Shown here one piece after another: positions 9,281-18,595 of a DNA stretch of 64,000 nucleotides. The position numbers were made by a program, and so were the translations under genes. Source of the stretch: an uncultured Sphingomonadaceae bacterium (GTDB lineage: Bacteria; Pseudomonadota; Alphaproteobacteria; Sphingomonadales; Sphingomonadaceae); the NCBI GenBank assembly GCA_913060895.1, contig CAJXSN010000003.1, forward strand, positions 62,001 through 126,000, in the 5' to 3' direction. The notes below the pieces were generated by a model. It did no database searches. It was not told where the DNA came from and saw nothing but the letters and a program-made list of their open reading frames with translations. Numbering within the stretch: position 1 is the stretch's first letter; the number at the start of each line of letters is the position of its first letter.

Positions 9281-10341
9281 ATGCGCCCTTCGGTCTGTGT
9301 GAAGTGCAGATAAGCCTGGCGGATGTGTCCGACCCGGGCGAAGCGGCACGGATCGAACAATTCGTATTCGCGCACGGTGCCTCGCCATTTCATCTGCCGC
9401 GTTGGCTGTGTGCGGCAGAGCAGGGGGCCGGGCAGAAGGCGTTGGGACTTGTTGCCGAGCGCGGCGGAATGGTGACTGGTTGGCTGCCGCTGACTGAAGT
9501 CCATTCTTTGATTTTCCCCCGCGCGCTTGCATCAAGTGGCTTTGCCGTCGACGGCGGAATTCTGGCCGATGACCCGCGCACCGCAAACCGTCTTGCGCGC
9601 GCAGCGCAGGAACTTGCCCAGCGGCGCGCCTGCGCCTCGGTAGAACTGCGCGGCGGCCATGCCCCCGATGGATGGCAGGTCCGGACTGACAGCCACTGCG
9701 GCTTTCGGGCGGAATTGGCGCTCGACGATGAAGCACAATTGCTTGCCATCCCGCGCAAAGCCCGCGCCGAAGTCCGCAAGGGCATAAAAAACGAATTGCG
9801 CGTCACCACCGGGCAAAGCGAGATTGATCGCTCGGCGCATTATGCGTGCTATTCCGAAAGCGTTCGCAATCTGGGTACGCCGGTGTTCCCGCGCAGCCTG
9901 TTCGATGCCGTGCTGGATGCATTTGGCGACGATGCCGACATTTTGACCGTGTGGAATGGCGACAGGCCCGTGGCCAGTGTTCTGTCGCTGTATCATCGCG
10001 GTGATGTGATGCCGTATTGGGGCGGGGGAGTGTGGGATGCGCGCACCCTTCGCGCCAATGAAGTGATGTATTACGAACTGATGTGCCACGCCCGGCGCAA
10101 GGGCTGCACCGCGTTCGATTTCGGGCGCAGCAAAACAGGCAGCGGGCCCTATGCGTTCAAGAAGAACTGGGGCTTCGAACCCGAACCATTGAGCTATTCC
10201 AGTTGGACGGCCGACGGTGCGCAAGCGCGCGATGTCGACCCCACCAGCGCAGCCTACAGCCGCAAGATTGCCCTGTGGAAGAAGCTGCCCCTGGGCATCG
10301 CCAATCTTATCGGACCGCCGATCGCACGCGGACTCGCCTGA
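9277..10341 (+). CDS. FemAB-like protein, XrtA/PEP-CTERM system-associated
   Basis: 354-residue GNAT-fold protein of the FemAB family (TIGR03019 type). It starts with GTG overlapping the deacetylase stop (GTGA). The C-terminal acyltransferase half has YYELMCHARRKGCTAFDFGRSK and SGPYAFKKNWGFEPEP, the usual ending of this subfamily. FemAB relatives transfer amino acids from aminoacyl-tRNA; in EPS loci an acyl or aminoacyl transfer onto sugar or protein has been supposed but is unproven. It overlaps the following glycosyltransferase by one base (TGATG). Confidence 0.88.
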   Translation: MNAPFGLCEVQISLADVSDPGEAARIEQFVFAHGASPFHLPRWLCAAEQGAGQKALGLVAERGGMVTGWLPLTEVHSLIFPRALASSGFAVDGGILADDPRTANRLARAAQELAQRRACASVELRGGHAPDGWQVRTDSHCGFRAELALDDEAQLLAIPRKARAEVRKGIKNELRVTTGQSEIDRSAHYACYSESVRNLGTPVFPRSLFDAVLDAFGDDADILTVWNGDRPVASVLSLYHRGDVMPYWGGGVWDARTLRANEVMYYELMCHARRKGCTAFDFGRSKTGSGPYAFKKNWGFEPEPLSYSSWTADGAQARDVDPTSAAYSRKIALWKKLPLGIANLIGPPIARGLA

Positions 10342-11558
10342 TGGGCGATATCCTGTTTCTCTCGCACAGAATTCCGTTTCCGCCCGATCGGGGCGACAAA
10401 ATCCGCTCTCATCACCTGCTAAAGCACTTGGTGAAGGAGCACCGTGTTCATGTCGGCACGTTCGGTGAAACGGCAGCGGATATGATGGCCGAAAGCGAGC
10501 TGGCGGCTGTTGCTGCGAGCCATTGCCTGGTCAAAAGGTATAAGCCGCTGCCGCTTGCTGGGCTGGAAGCGGTTTTGACCGGAAAGCCGGTCAGCCTGAC
10601 GGCTTTCGACCACGCGCGCGTGCATGATTTTGTCCTACGGACTCTCAGGCAGCATCCGATCGAGGCGATTGTCGTTTTCTCCGGCCAGATGGGTCAGTAT
10701 ATACCGGACGACTATCGTGGGCGCGTGGTCATCGACCTGTGTGATGTAGATTCGGCGAAGTTCGATACCTATGGAACGAAGAGCGGCGCGCGGGCCATGA
10801 TCGACCGGCGCGAAGGCAAAATGCTTGCACGCGAGGAGGAGCGACTTGCCCACCGCGCCGACACTACGATCCTGATCAGCGACAATGAAGCGGCATTGCT
10901 CCTATCGCGGATGGAGCGGCCAGAACTGGCAAATGTCACGGTGCTGGGCAATGGTATCGATACCGTCACCTTCGATCCGGCCAAGGTAGAGCGCCATGCC
11001 GATCTGGATGCGCGCCCCGGACCCAATCTCGTGTTTACCGGCCAGATGGATTATCCGCCCAATATAGATTCGGCATTGCGTGTGATGGACACTCTGATGC
11101 CGCGCATCCGGGCAGAGTTTCCGGATGCGGTATTTCACTGTGTCGGGCGCGCTCCAGTGGGTGCTCTCACATCCCGTGATGGAGAACTGGGAATTCGCGT
11201 CTGGGGCGAAGTGCCCGATGTGAAACCGTTCCTGCAATCAGCCGACATCGTCATCGCGCCGCTGATATTGGCACGCGGTATTCAGAACAAGGTGCTGGAA
11301 GCGATGGCAATGGCCCGTCCGGTGGTTCTGTCACCCGAAGCCGCTACCGGTATAGACGCCGTCGATGGCGAACATTTCATTGTCGCTGCAGACGATGAAG
11401 CCTTTGTGCAGGCAGTTGCACGTCTGGAAACGGATTCGGCCAAGGCTGACGCACTGGCGAAAGCTGCCCGCGAATTCGTGATCCGTGAACAAGGCTGGGA
11501 CGCAATGTTCGCGCCGCTCAACGATATTGTTGCAGGGCCGATGCGCAGTGCAGCCTGA
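10341..11558 (+). CDS. Glycosyltransferase, XrtA/PEP-CTERM (EpsH1) system-associated
   Basis: 405-residue GT-B, GT4-like glycosyltransferase. The start at 10341 makes a TGATG junction with the FemAB gene; the open frame extends 86 codons further upstream, but that part lies antiphase inside femAB and has no family character. The N-terminal acceptor domain opens with FLSHRIPFPPDRGDKIR. The donor domain includes GNGIDTVTF, VFTGQMDYPPN and the E-x7-E-type segment IQNKVLEAMAMARPVV. It belongs with the PEP-CTERM/EpsH1 sugar transferases (TIGR03087) and should add a sugar during repeat-unit assembly. Its end overlaps xrtA by 11 bases. Confidence 0.9.
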   Translation: MGDILFLSHRIPFPPDRGDKIRSHHLLKHLVKEHRVHVGTFGETAADMMAESELAAVAASHCLVKRYKPLPLAGLEAVLTGKPVSLTAFDHARVHDFVLRTLRQHPIEAIVVFSGQMGQYIPDDYRGRVVIDLCDVDSAKFDTYGTKSGARAMIDRREGKMLAREEERLAHRADTTILISDNEAALLLSRMERPELANVTVLGNGIDTVTFDPAKVERHADLDARPGPNLVFTGQMDYPPNIDSALRVMDTLMPRIRAEFPDAVFHCVGRAPVGALTSRDGELGIRVWGEVPDVKPFLQSADIVIAPLILARGIQNKVLEAMAMARPVVLSPEAATGIDAVDGEHFIVAADDEAFVQAVARLETDSAKADALAKAAREFVIREQGWDAMFAPLNDIVAGPMRSAA

Positions 11559-13110
11559 CATCACCCTTAGCGCCCTACGCAGTGGCAACTGGCGTTCGCG
11601 TGTTCCGGAGGCCTGGAAACTGCCTTTGATAAGGCTCGCGATTGCCTGGGCCGCCCTGATGCTGCTCACTGCGCGTGCATGGATCGAAATGGCTGTGCAG
11701 TGGTGGAATATTTCCACCTACAACCACATCCTGTTCATCCCCTTTACAGTTGGGTGGCTGATCTGGATCAGACGTGGCGAACTGGCGCATCTGAAGCCCG
11801 GAAGCTGGACACCCGGCCTTCTGCTAGTGACGGGCGCACTGTTCGTCTGGCTGTTGGGAGAGCTGGCCGGTGTCAATATCGTCGCGCAGACAGGCGCGGT
11901 GGGCGCACTTCAGATGAGCGTTATTGCGATACTCGGCCCGCGCGTTGCATGGGGTGTGTTCTTCCCTCTCGCGTATATGGTCTTTCTGGTGCCGTTCGGC
12001 GATGAACTGGTTCCAACCTTGCAAATGCTTACTGCCGATCTGGTGATCTGGCTGACACGATTGAGCGGAATACCGGCTGTGATCGATGGTGTGTTCATCG
12101 ATACGCCGGCCGGCCTGTTCGAGGTTGCCGAAGCCTGTTCCGGGGTCAAATTTCTGGTCGCCATGATTGCACTGGGTGTCCTTGTCGCGCAGACCTGCTT
12201 TACCAGATGGCGCCGCCGCATCGCGTTCATGGCCGCCTGTATCGCTGTTCCGATCATCGCCAACGGCGTGCGCGCATGGGGCACGATCTACATCGCACAG
12301 TCGCAGGGCATCGAATTCGCTGCAGGTTTCGACCATATTTTCTATGGCTGGGTGTTCTTCGCCATCGTCGTTGTTCTGATACTGGGCGGCGGATGGCAGT
12401 TCTTCGACCGCGATCCGGAAGAGCCCGGCCTGGACGGGGCCCGACTTGCGAAAGAACCCTTTTTCGATCACTTCGACGCACGTACGGCCAGCGGCAAAGC
12501 CGTTGCTGCGGGGTTCGCTATCCTCATCGCCGGCTTCGGGATTTGGAACGTGCTTGCCTCACATCTGGAAGCAGACCTGCCTGCGGAACTGACTGTGCCT
12601 GAAGTGGGGGGATGGACGAAGGTCGATCCCGATATGGCGCTTTCATGGGAACCGCGCGCGTTCGGTGCAGACCATCGTTTGCTGACCAGTTACGCAGACG
12701 ATCAGGGCCGCCGGGTGGATGTGTTCGCGGCCGCCTATGCAGCGCAAGGCAATGGCAGGGATCCCGGTGCGCAGGGTGAAGGGGCCTTGGTGCCGGATAC
12801 GGACTGGCGCTGGCTCCGCACCGGTCCGCAGCGCGCCAATGCCCGGACGGATTATCTGTTTGCCCTGGGATCGATAAAGCGCCTGACGGAAACCAGCTGG
12901 CGCATCGGAGAAACCACCACCGCCAGTGCAGCGCGCCTGACGCTGGAGGCCATGCGAGACAAGCTGACGCTGAATCCGCGGCCGACCTTGATGCTGATTG
13001 TATCGGCAGAGGAGCGGGACGGAGTGGCTGCGCAAGATGCCGTCGACGCATTCCGCCGGTCCACAGGCCCGCAGGATGAGTGGATGGACCAGTTCCTTGC
13101 GACACCGTAG
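11548..13110 (+). CDS. xrtA: Exosortase A fused to a C-terminal EpsI domain
   Basis: 520-residue polytopic membrane transpeptidase. The start is a GTG at 11548, just inside the 3' end of the glycosyltransferase gene; the earlier GTG at 11485 would add an unrelated N-terminus. About eight membrane helices carry the exosortase catalytic residues: Cys197 in EVAEACSGVKF, Arg242 in IANGVRAWG and His263 in GFDHIFYGW. From about residue 345 a soluble EpsI (DUF3485) domain follows (VPEVGGWTKVDPD). Exosortase A cleaves PEP-CTERM sorting signals and couples them to the EPS system. The fused EpsI domain, separate in many bacteria, is usual in sphingomonads as far as I recall. Confidence 0.94.
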   Translation: MQPDITLSALRSGNWRSRVPEAWKLPLIRLAIAWAALMLLTARAWIEMAVQWWNISTYNHILFIPFTVGWLIWIRRGELAHLKPGSWTPGLLLVTGALFVWLLGELAGVNIVAQTGAVGALQMSVIAILGPRVAWGVFFPLAYMVFLVPFGDELVPTLQMLTADLVIWLTRLSGIPAVIDGVFIDTPAGLFEVAEACSGVKFLVAMIALGVLVAQTCFTRWRRRIAFMAACIAVPIIANGVRAWGTIYIAQSQGIEFAAGFDHIFYGWVFFAIVVVLILGGGWQFFDRDPEEPGLDGARLAKEPFFDHFDARTASGKAVAAGFAILIAGFGIWNVLASHLEADLPAELTVPEVGGWTKVDPDMALSWEPRAFGADHRLLTSYADDQGRRVDVFAAAYAAQGNGRDPGAQGEGALVPDTDWRWLRTGPQRANARTDYLFALGSIKRLTETSWRIGETTTASAARLTLEAMRDKLTLNPRPTLMLIVSAEERDGVAAQDAVDAFRRSTGPQDEWMDQFLATP

Positions 13111-13121
13111 CAGATAACGAC

Positions 13122-15020
13122 ATGTGCGGAATCGCTGGCTTATTTCATCTTGGAACGCCCAAACCGGTCGATCCTGCCCGGGTGCGGCAAATGTCCGACA
13201 CGCTGGCCCATCGCGGGCCTGACGGATCGGGCGTCTGGACCGCGCAGGGGGTAGGGCTGGGCCATCGCCGCCTGTCGATTATCGACGTCGAGGGATCGCC
13301 CCAGCCGATGCATTCGCCAGACGGCCGCGCGACGATTGTTTTCAACGGCGAGATTTACAATTTTGCGGAACTGCGCAGCGAGCTGACCCAGCGCGGAGCG
13401 CGGTTTGCGACCGACGGCGATACCGAGGTTATTCTGGCGGCGTGGCAGCAATGGGGCCCGGACTGCCTGAAGCGGTTCAACGGCATGTTCGCGTTCGCGC
13501 TCTATGATCATAGGGATCGCACGCTTTTCCTTGCGCGTGACAGATTGGGTGTGAAACCGCTGTTCACTGCTGAACTCAGTGATGGCAGCCTGGCTTTTGC
13601 CAGTGAATTGAAGGGTCTGCTGGCGCATCCCCTACTGCGCCGCGATATCGATCCGCTTGCCGTAGAAGACTATCTTGCATGGGGCTATGTTCCCGATCAC
13701 CGCTCCATCCTGAAGGGTGTAGAGAAGCTGGCCGCCGGGCATTACCGTTTATTGCGGCATGATTCCCCGCCTGCAAAACCGGTGCAGTGGTGGGATGTCG
13801 ATTTCAGCCAGCGGCACGAGGGAAGCGAAGCGGATCTTTCGGCACAACTGCTTCACCATCTGCGCGAAGGCGTGACATCGCGGATGGTATCGGACGTGCC
13901 ATTGGGGGCGTTTCTATCGGGCGGAGTGGACTCCTCCAGCGTAGTCGCCCTGATGGCAGAGAGTAGTGCAAACCCGGTTACGACCTGCTCAATCGGCTTC
14001 GATGTCGCAGCGCTGGACGAGACATCCCACGCCCGCAAGGTGGCCCGGATGTTTGCCACCGATCATCACGAGCGAATTGTCGATCCCGATGACTTCGGCG
14101 CGCTCGATGCTCTGGCCGGGATGTTCGACGAACCCTTCGCAGACGCGTCCGCCTTGCCGACGTGGAGGGTATGCCAGCTGGCGCGGGAAAATGTGACTGT
14201 GGCACTGTCAGGGGACGGTGCGGACGAAGCCTTTGCCGGATATCGCAGGCAAGTGTTCCATGCCCGTGAAGAACAGGCCCGCTCGCTTTTGCCAGCTGCC
14301 CTTCGCGAGCCGGTTTTCGGAACGCTGGGGCGGTTATGGCCGAAGGCCGATTGGGCCCCGCAATTCCTGCGCGCCAAATCGACCTTTCAATCGCTCGCGC
14401 AAGCCGGAAACGAAGGGTATGCAAGAGGGCTGTCCGCGCTCGCACCCGAACAGCGTGGCAAGCTCTACACCGATACCATGCGCCGCTCGCTCGGCGATTA
14501 TCGCGCAGAGCAGCCGTTCATAAAACTGATGCAAAACGCTCCTGCCCAAAGCGGCCTTGACCGGGCTCAATATGCCGATCTGAAATTCTGGATGCCTGGC
14601 GACATTCTGACCAAGGTGGACAGGACCAGCATGGCGACCAGCCTCGAAGCGCGAGAGCCGTTGCTGGATCACCGATTGATCGAATTTGCCGCCGGCCTGC
14701 CACACAGCGCCCGCATCAAAGGCAGACAGGGCAAATATCTGCTCAAGCACACTATGGAAAGGTATCTTCCGAACGATATTCTGTACCGTTCGAAAATGGG
14801 TTTCGTCACTCCGCTGGCCCAATGGTTTCGCGGTCCGCTGGCACAGCAGGCCCGAGCCATCGCCAAAAGTGGCACATTGTCACGAACCGGTTGGTTTGAC
14901 ACTGTCCATGTGGCGAATCTGGCGGAGGATCATATCGCCGGGCGGTCGGATAATAGCCGGGTTCTATGGCAGCTGATGATGCTTGACCGATCGCTGGTCG
15001 GGCTGCTGGCAGCCCGTTGA
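13122..15020 (+). CDS. XrtA/PEP-CTERM system asparagine synthetase-like amidotransferase
   Basis: 632-residue glutamine-dependent amidotransferase (AsnB family, TIGR03108 type). Starting at 13122 puts the nucleophile Cys at position 2 (MCGIAG), required for this Ntn-hydrolase class, which decides the start over the longer 13080 frame. The glutaminase domain has AHRGPDGSG and VFNGEIYN. The synthetase domain has the PP-loop SGGVDSSS and LSGDGADEAFAGY. It probably transfers ammonia to a sugar acid or peptide of the EPS or its protein partners rather than making free asparagine. It is the last gene of the operon. No clear terminator was found in the next 190 bases. Confidence 0.9.
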   Translation: MCGIAGLFHLGTPKPVDPARVRQMSDTLAHRGPDGSGVWTAQGVGLGHRRLSIIDVEGSPQPMHSPDGRATIVFNGEIYNFAELRSELTQRGARFATDGDTEVILAAWQQWGPDCLKRFNGMFAFALYDHRDRTLFLARDRLGVKPLFTAELSDGSLAFASELKGLLAHPLLRRDIDPLAVEDYLAWGYVPDHRSILKGVEKLAAGHYRLLRHDSPPAKPVQWWDVDFSQRHEGSEADLSAQLLHHLREGVTSRMVSDVPLGAFLSGGVDSSSVVALMAESSANPVTTCSIGFDVAALDETSHARKVARMFATDHHERIVDPDDFGALDALAGMFDEPFADASALPTWRVCQLARENVTVALSGDGADEAFAGYRRQVFHAREEQARSLLPAALREPVFGTLGRLWPKADWAPQFLRAKSTFQSLAQAGNEGYARGLSALAPEQRGKLYTDTMRRSLGDYRAEQPFIKLMQNAPAQSGLDRAQYADLKFWMPGDILTKVDRTSMATSLEAREPLLDHRLIEFAAGLPHSARIKGRQGKYLLKHTMERYLPNDILYRSKMGFVTPLAQWFRGPLAQQARAIAKSGTLSRTGWFDTVHVANLAEDHIAGRSDNSRVLWQLMMLDRSLVGLLAAR

Positions 15021-15210
15021 TGAATTGTTTTCCGCAGCCGGACTGATGAATTCTCAGGGTAACGGATCGAGCGAGCGAGGAGACACGCTGCACTTTTATC
15101 AAACGCTTTGTCCATGCGCCATTCGGGACTGGTTTTTGGTGGCCGCGCGGTGAAGATCGCTTGCGGGTCAGCGCGTTCGCAAGAGAAGGTCGTACCGCTG
15201 GTCTTGTAGA
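15021..15210. other. non-coding gap between convergent asnB-like gene and zapE
   Basis: 190 bases between converging genes. A 31-codon ATG frame (15115-15210) has no convincing ribosome-binding site or family character. A short repeat TGATGAATT occurs twice (15018 and 15047). I see no strong hairpin with a T-tract. Confidence 0.4.
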
Positions 15211-16332
15211 TCAGGTGGAGGAATCAGATGCGCCGTGGCCCAGCGCCATATATTCAGCGCTGCGCATCTCCATCAGACGGCTCGCTGTGCGTTCGAATTC
15301 AAAGCTACCATCCCCTGCGATATACAGGTCATCCGGCTCGGCATCAGCAGTGGCAAACAGCTTCACCCGGTATTCGTAAAGCGCATCGATCAGTGTGACG
15401 AAGCGTGCGGCTTCGTTGCGCATGTCCGGGCCCATTTGCGGAATGCCGACGACGATAACAGTATGAAATTCCTGCGCGATGGCAAGGTAATCAGGCGCAC
15501 CGCGCGCTTCGCTGCATAGGCGTTTGAAACTGAAAACGGCCACACCCTTTAGCGCGCGCGGCACATGCAGACTGCGCTTCTCTCCGATTGCCAGCTCCAT
15601 CGACGGAACATCGCCGGTATCGGGATCGTAATCGGTGAGGCGGAAGAATGCCTCGCGCACCTGCGCTGTTGCAGCATCGCCCAAAGGGGTATGCCAGTTC
15701 TGCAAATCCCCCAACCGGTCAAGCCGATAATCGGTTGGTCCGTTGAGAGGCAGAACATCCAGCCGGTCTTCGATCAGCGCGATGAAGGGCAGGAAATGCT
15801 CGCGGTTCAGCCCGTCCTTGTACAGATCCGACGGCGGACGGTTGGACGTGGCGACGATGGTGACGCCTTCATCCACGATCAGTGCGCGGAACAGTCGGCT
15901 CATGATCATGGCGTCTGCGGAGTTGTTGACCACCATTTCATCGAAGGCGAGGCATTCCAGATTGGCCGCAATGTCGGCGGCAACTGGCGGGATAGGGTCG
16001 CCGCTCTCACTCTTACGAGCTTCTCTCAATCGGGCGTGAACCTCCTGCATAAAAGCATGGAAATGCGCGCGGCGTTTGCCTTCGATTGCCAGTGTGGTGT
16101 GAAAGAGGTCCATCAGCATGGATTTGCCACGACCCACGCCGCCCCAGACGTAAAGCCCCCGGGGCTCCGGCGTTTTGCTACCGAACAACTTGCCCAGGAA
16201 GCCTGCATTGCCCTGCGAAGTCAGTGTTTGCTGCAAGACATTCAACCGCTCGGCCGCTGCTGCCTGTTCCGCATCTGCGCGTAGCTCGCCAGCCTCAACC
16301 AGCGCTTGATAGCGCGCCAGTATGCCACTCAC
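15211..16332 (-). CDS. zapE: Cell division protein ZapE (AFG1-like ATPase)
   Basis: 373-residue P-loop ATPase of the AFG1/ZapE family. Walker A is GGVGRGKS (64-71), preceded by the family signature GLYVWG. Walker B is CLAFDEMVV, and the sensor region reads VATSNRPPSDLYKDGLNR. The C-terminus has VIVVGIPQMGPDMRNEAARF, also characteristic. ZapE associates with the divisome and FtsZ in E. coli; mitochondrial relatives act in protein quality control. Its ATG overlaps the stop of the thioesterase gene by 4 bases, so both follow sdhB in one - strand operon. Confidence 0.93.
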   Translation of the reverse strand: MSGILARYQALVEAGELRADAEQAAAAERLNVLQQTLTSQGNAGFLGKLFGSKTPEPRGLYVWGGVGRGKSMLMDLFHTTLAIEGKRRAHFHAFMQEVHARLREARKSESGDPIPPVAADIAANLECLAFDEMVVNNSADAMIMSRLFRALIVDEGVTIVATSNRPPSDLYKDGLNREHFLPFIALIEDRLDVLPLNGPTDYRLDRLGDLQNWHTPLGDAATAQVREAFFRLTDYDPDTGDVPSMELAIGEKRSLHVPRALKGVAVFSFKRLCSEARGAPDYLAIAQEFHTVIVVGIPQMGPDMRNEAARFVTLIDALYEYRVKLFATADAEPDDLYIAGDGSFEFERTASRLMEMRSAEYMALGHGASDSST

Positions 16333-16805
16333 TGTGATGCCTTGGGTGCAGATGCCTTGCGTACCAGACCGCTAAACGCGGCGACCAGATGCTCGTCATT
16401 CTCGCCCTGAACCACTTCACCGCGCAGGAAGATCAAGCGCCGTGTTTCGCGCAGAACTTCTACCACGGCATCCAGAGGCTGGTCGACCTTCCCGCCCCCG
16501 ATAAACTGAGTGGAAAGTTCCAGGGTCACGGCCATTCCGGCATCGCTTTCGCGCAGCATGTGCATGCCCGAAAAAAGCGCAATGTCGATCAGGGATAACG
16601 TCACTGCCCCGTGGATCATGTCCTGCAGATTGGTGTGCCGCACTTCGGGGAACATCCGCAGACGGGCACGATCACCATCCTGACGGACCCGCAGAGAGCC
16701 CATAACGGCTCCGTTAAAGCGCGATTCGTCTTTCAGGTCCCAGCTGTACCAGCCGGGCGCGTCTGGAATTTCTTCATAATCGAAGAAGGTCGGTGGGTTT
16801 TTCAC
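16329..16805 (-). CDS. PaaI-like hotdog-fold thioesterase
   Basis: 158-residue single hotdog-domain protein. The motif HGAVTLSLIDIALF resembles the HGG-x4-D motif of PaaI-type acyl-CoA thioesterases, with Ala in place of the second Gly. The following strands MAVTLELSTQFIGGGKVDQPL fit the 4HBT fold. It probably hydrolyses an acyl-CoA thioester; the substrate is unknown. It sits 13 bases after sdhB and is coupled to zapE by a 4-base overlap. Confidence 0.82.
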   Translation of the reverse strand: MKNPPTFFDYEEIPDAPGWYSWDLKDESRFNGAVMGSLRVRQDGDRARLRMFPEVRHTNLQDMIHGAVTLSLIDIALFSGMHMLRESDAGMAVTLELSTQFIGGGKVDQPLDAVVEVLRETRRLIFLRGEVVQGENDEHLVAAFSGLVRKASAPKASQ

Positions 16806-16818
16806 GGAGGTATTCCAA

Positions 16819-17601
16819 TCAAATCGTACGTTCGGCCATCATCTTCTTGGTTTCGGCAATGGCCTTGGCAGGCGAAAGCCCCTTGGGGCAGACATTCGCG
16901 CAGTTCATGATCGTGTGGCAGCGATAGAGGCGGAAGGGATCTTCCAATTCGTTCAAACGCTCACCGGTCATCTCGTCACGGCTATCGGCAAGCCAGCGAT
17001 AGGCTTGCAACAGGATTGCAGGGCCGAGAAACTTGTCGGAATTCCACCAGTAAGACGGGCACGCTGTAGAGCAGCAAGCGCACAGAATGCACTCATACAG
17101 ACCGTCGAGTTCCTCGCGTTGTTCGGGCGACTGCAAGCGTTCCTTGCCGCTCGGCGTGGGGGTTACAGTTTGCAGCCAAGGGCGAATGCTGGCGTATTGC
17201 GCGTAGAAATGCGTGAAATCGGGCACCAAATCCTTGACCACTTCCATGTGGGGCAGGGGGGTGATGCGGATTTCGCCCTTCATATCCTCGATCGCGCTGG
17301 TGCAGGCGAGACCATTCTTGCCATTCATGTTCATCGCGCAGGAACCGCATATCCCTTCGCGGCAGGAACGGCGGAAAGTCAGCGTCGGGTCGATATCGTT
17401 CTTTATCTTGAACAGGGCGTCCAGAACCATCGGGCCACAATCATCCAGATCGACCTCGAAAGTATCGTAGCTCGGTGTCTTGCCACCTTCGGGATCGTAG
17501 CGATAAATCTTGAATTTCTTGATCCGGCCCCCGCTTTCCGCGCGGTGCACTTCGCCGTTCTTGCGGATTTTCGAATTCTTCGGGAGCGTGAAAGTGGCCA
17601 T
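16819..17601 (-). CDS. sdhB: Succinate dehydrogenase iron-sulfur subunit
   Basis: 260-residue SdhB of respiratory complex II, carrying electrons from FAD in SdhA to quinone. The [2Fe-2S] ligands are Cys80, 85, 88 and 100 ([13 protein letters not shown]). The [4Fe-4S]/[3Fe-4S] motifs are [12 protein letters not shown] and [16 protein letters not shown] lies 13 bases before the ATG, a good ribosome-binding site. Thioesterase and zapE follow. No sdhC, sdhD or sdhA lies upstream, where a + strand short-chain dehydrogenase remnant is found instead, so this gene is detached from the rest of sdh. Confidence 0.96.
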   Translation of the reverse strand: MATFTLPKNSKIRKNGEVHRAESGGRIKKFKIYRYDPEGGKTPSYDTFEVDLDDCGPMVLDALFKIKNDIDPTLTFRRSCREGICGSCAMNMNGKNGLACTSAIEDMKGEIRITPLPHMEVVKDLVPDFTHFYAQYASIRPWLQTVTPTPSGKERLQSPEQREELDGLYECILCACCSTACPSYWWNSDKFLGPAILLQAYRWLADSRDEMTGERLNELEDPFRLYRCHTIMNCANVCPKGLSPAKAIAETKKMMAERTI

Positions 17602-17860
17602 GAGTCTTACGGATTCCTGCTGTTTTGTTGCAGCCTATCTAACGAATGTCGGCAGCAACACAAGCTGGTCCAACGCCCTACGACGACATGTTGGATCGCA
17701 GTTGGCTTCGCGGGTGGACAAACGTTCATCTGAAACACGCCCCGTGAAAGAAAATTCTGTTCTGCGGAGCGGAATTTGCCTTTTTGCAGAAAAACCGTCG
17801 GGGGAACCTTGCTGCCATTCGGGCCGTCTAACCGGCACGACTGATGTAGGACAGCCATCA

Positions 17861-18573
17861 ATTGAAAGCGCCGCAATTTTCGGGGCGAGCGGAGGGATCG
17901 GCCGGGCTCTGGTAGAGGCGTTGGCACAGCGCAGAGTGGCGACCATCCACGCAGGTTCGCGCAGCGGCAATGTGCCGCAGGGTAAGGGCATTCATCCCTT
18001 CAGGTTCGATTACGATACTCCGTCCAGCCTGAAAAATGCAGCTGCGGGGATGGCGGACACTCCGCCGCAACTGGTGGTCGTGGCGACTGGCGTACTTACC
18101 CTGCCTGACGGAACCGGACCGGAACGCAGTTACAGGCAACTGGAAGCCGATACGATGGCGCAGGTTCTGCAACTTAATACAATCGGACCGGCTCTGGCCG
18201 CACAAGCAATGTTGCCGTTATTCCCAAAGGCAGGGCGCAGTGTCTTTGCCGCTCTGTCGGCCCGTGTCGGGTCCATCGGCGATAATAGTTATGGCGGATG
18301 GCACAGCTCCGTGCATCGAAAGCAGCCCTCAATATGCTGGTGAAAAACTTTGCTATCGAACTGGGCCGGACACACAAGCAGGCAGTGGCGGTGTCGCTGC
18401 ATCCCGGCACTGTGGATACAGCCTTGTCAGAGCCGTTCCAATCCAACCTTCCGGAAGGACAGCTTACTCAGGCACAGGAGGCAGCTGCCAATCTGCTATC
18501 GGTGATTGATCGACTGACGCCTGAAGATAGCGGGCACCAGATTGACTGGAAGAGAGAGCGCGTTCCAGACTGA
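17861..18573 (+). pseudogene. Short-chain dehydrogenase/reductase, frameshifted at the catalytic Tyr
   Basis: SDR-fold oxidoreductase split over two frames. The first part has the Rossmann motif AAIFGASGGIGRALV and VVVATGVL; the frame then breaks at 18308-18310. In the next frame it resumes as RASKAALNMLV, HPGTVDTALSEPF, to 18573. Related SDRs read GGWxSYRASKAALN here. The DNA reads AGC TCC GTG where AGC TAC CGT would restore the frame, so one base (the A of TAC, catalytic Tyr) is missing. There is also no ATG/GTG/TTG near the N-terminus: the codon in the expected place is ATT at 17861, and the nearest GTG is 17744. A sequencing error is possible. Confidence 0.75.
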
Positions 18574-18595
18574 GCCGGATAGCGCCGCGCGGAGA

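Noticed and set aside
8753-9736. 327-codon - strand frame opposite the deacetylase and FemAB genes
   Set aside because: It spans the junction of two well-supported + strand genes and has no recognisable domain.
15115-15210. 31-codon ATG frame between the asnB-like gene and zapE
   Set aside because: No ribosome-binding site, no family likeness and length expected by chance.
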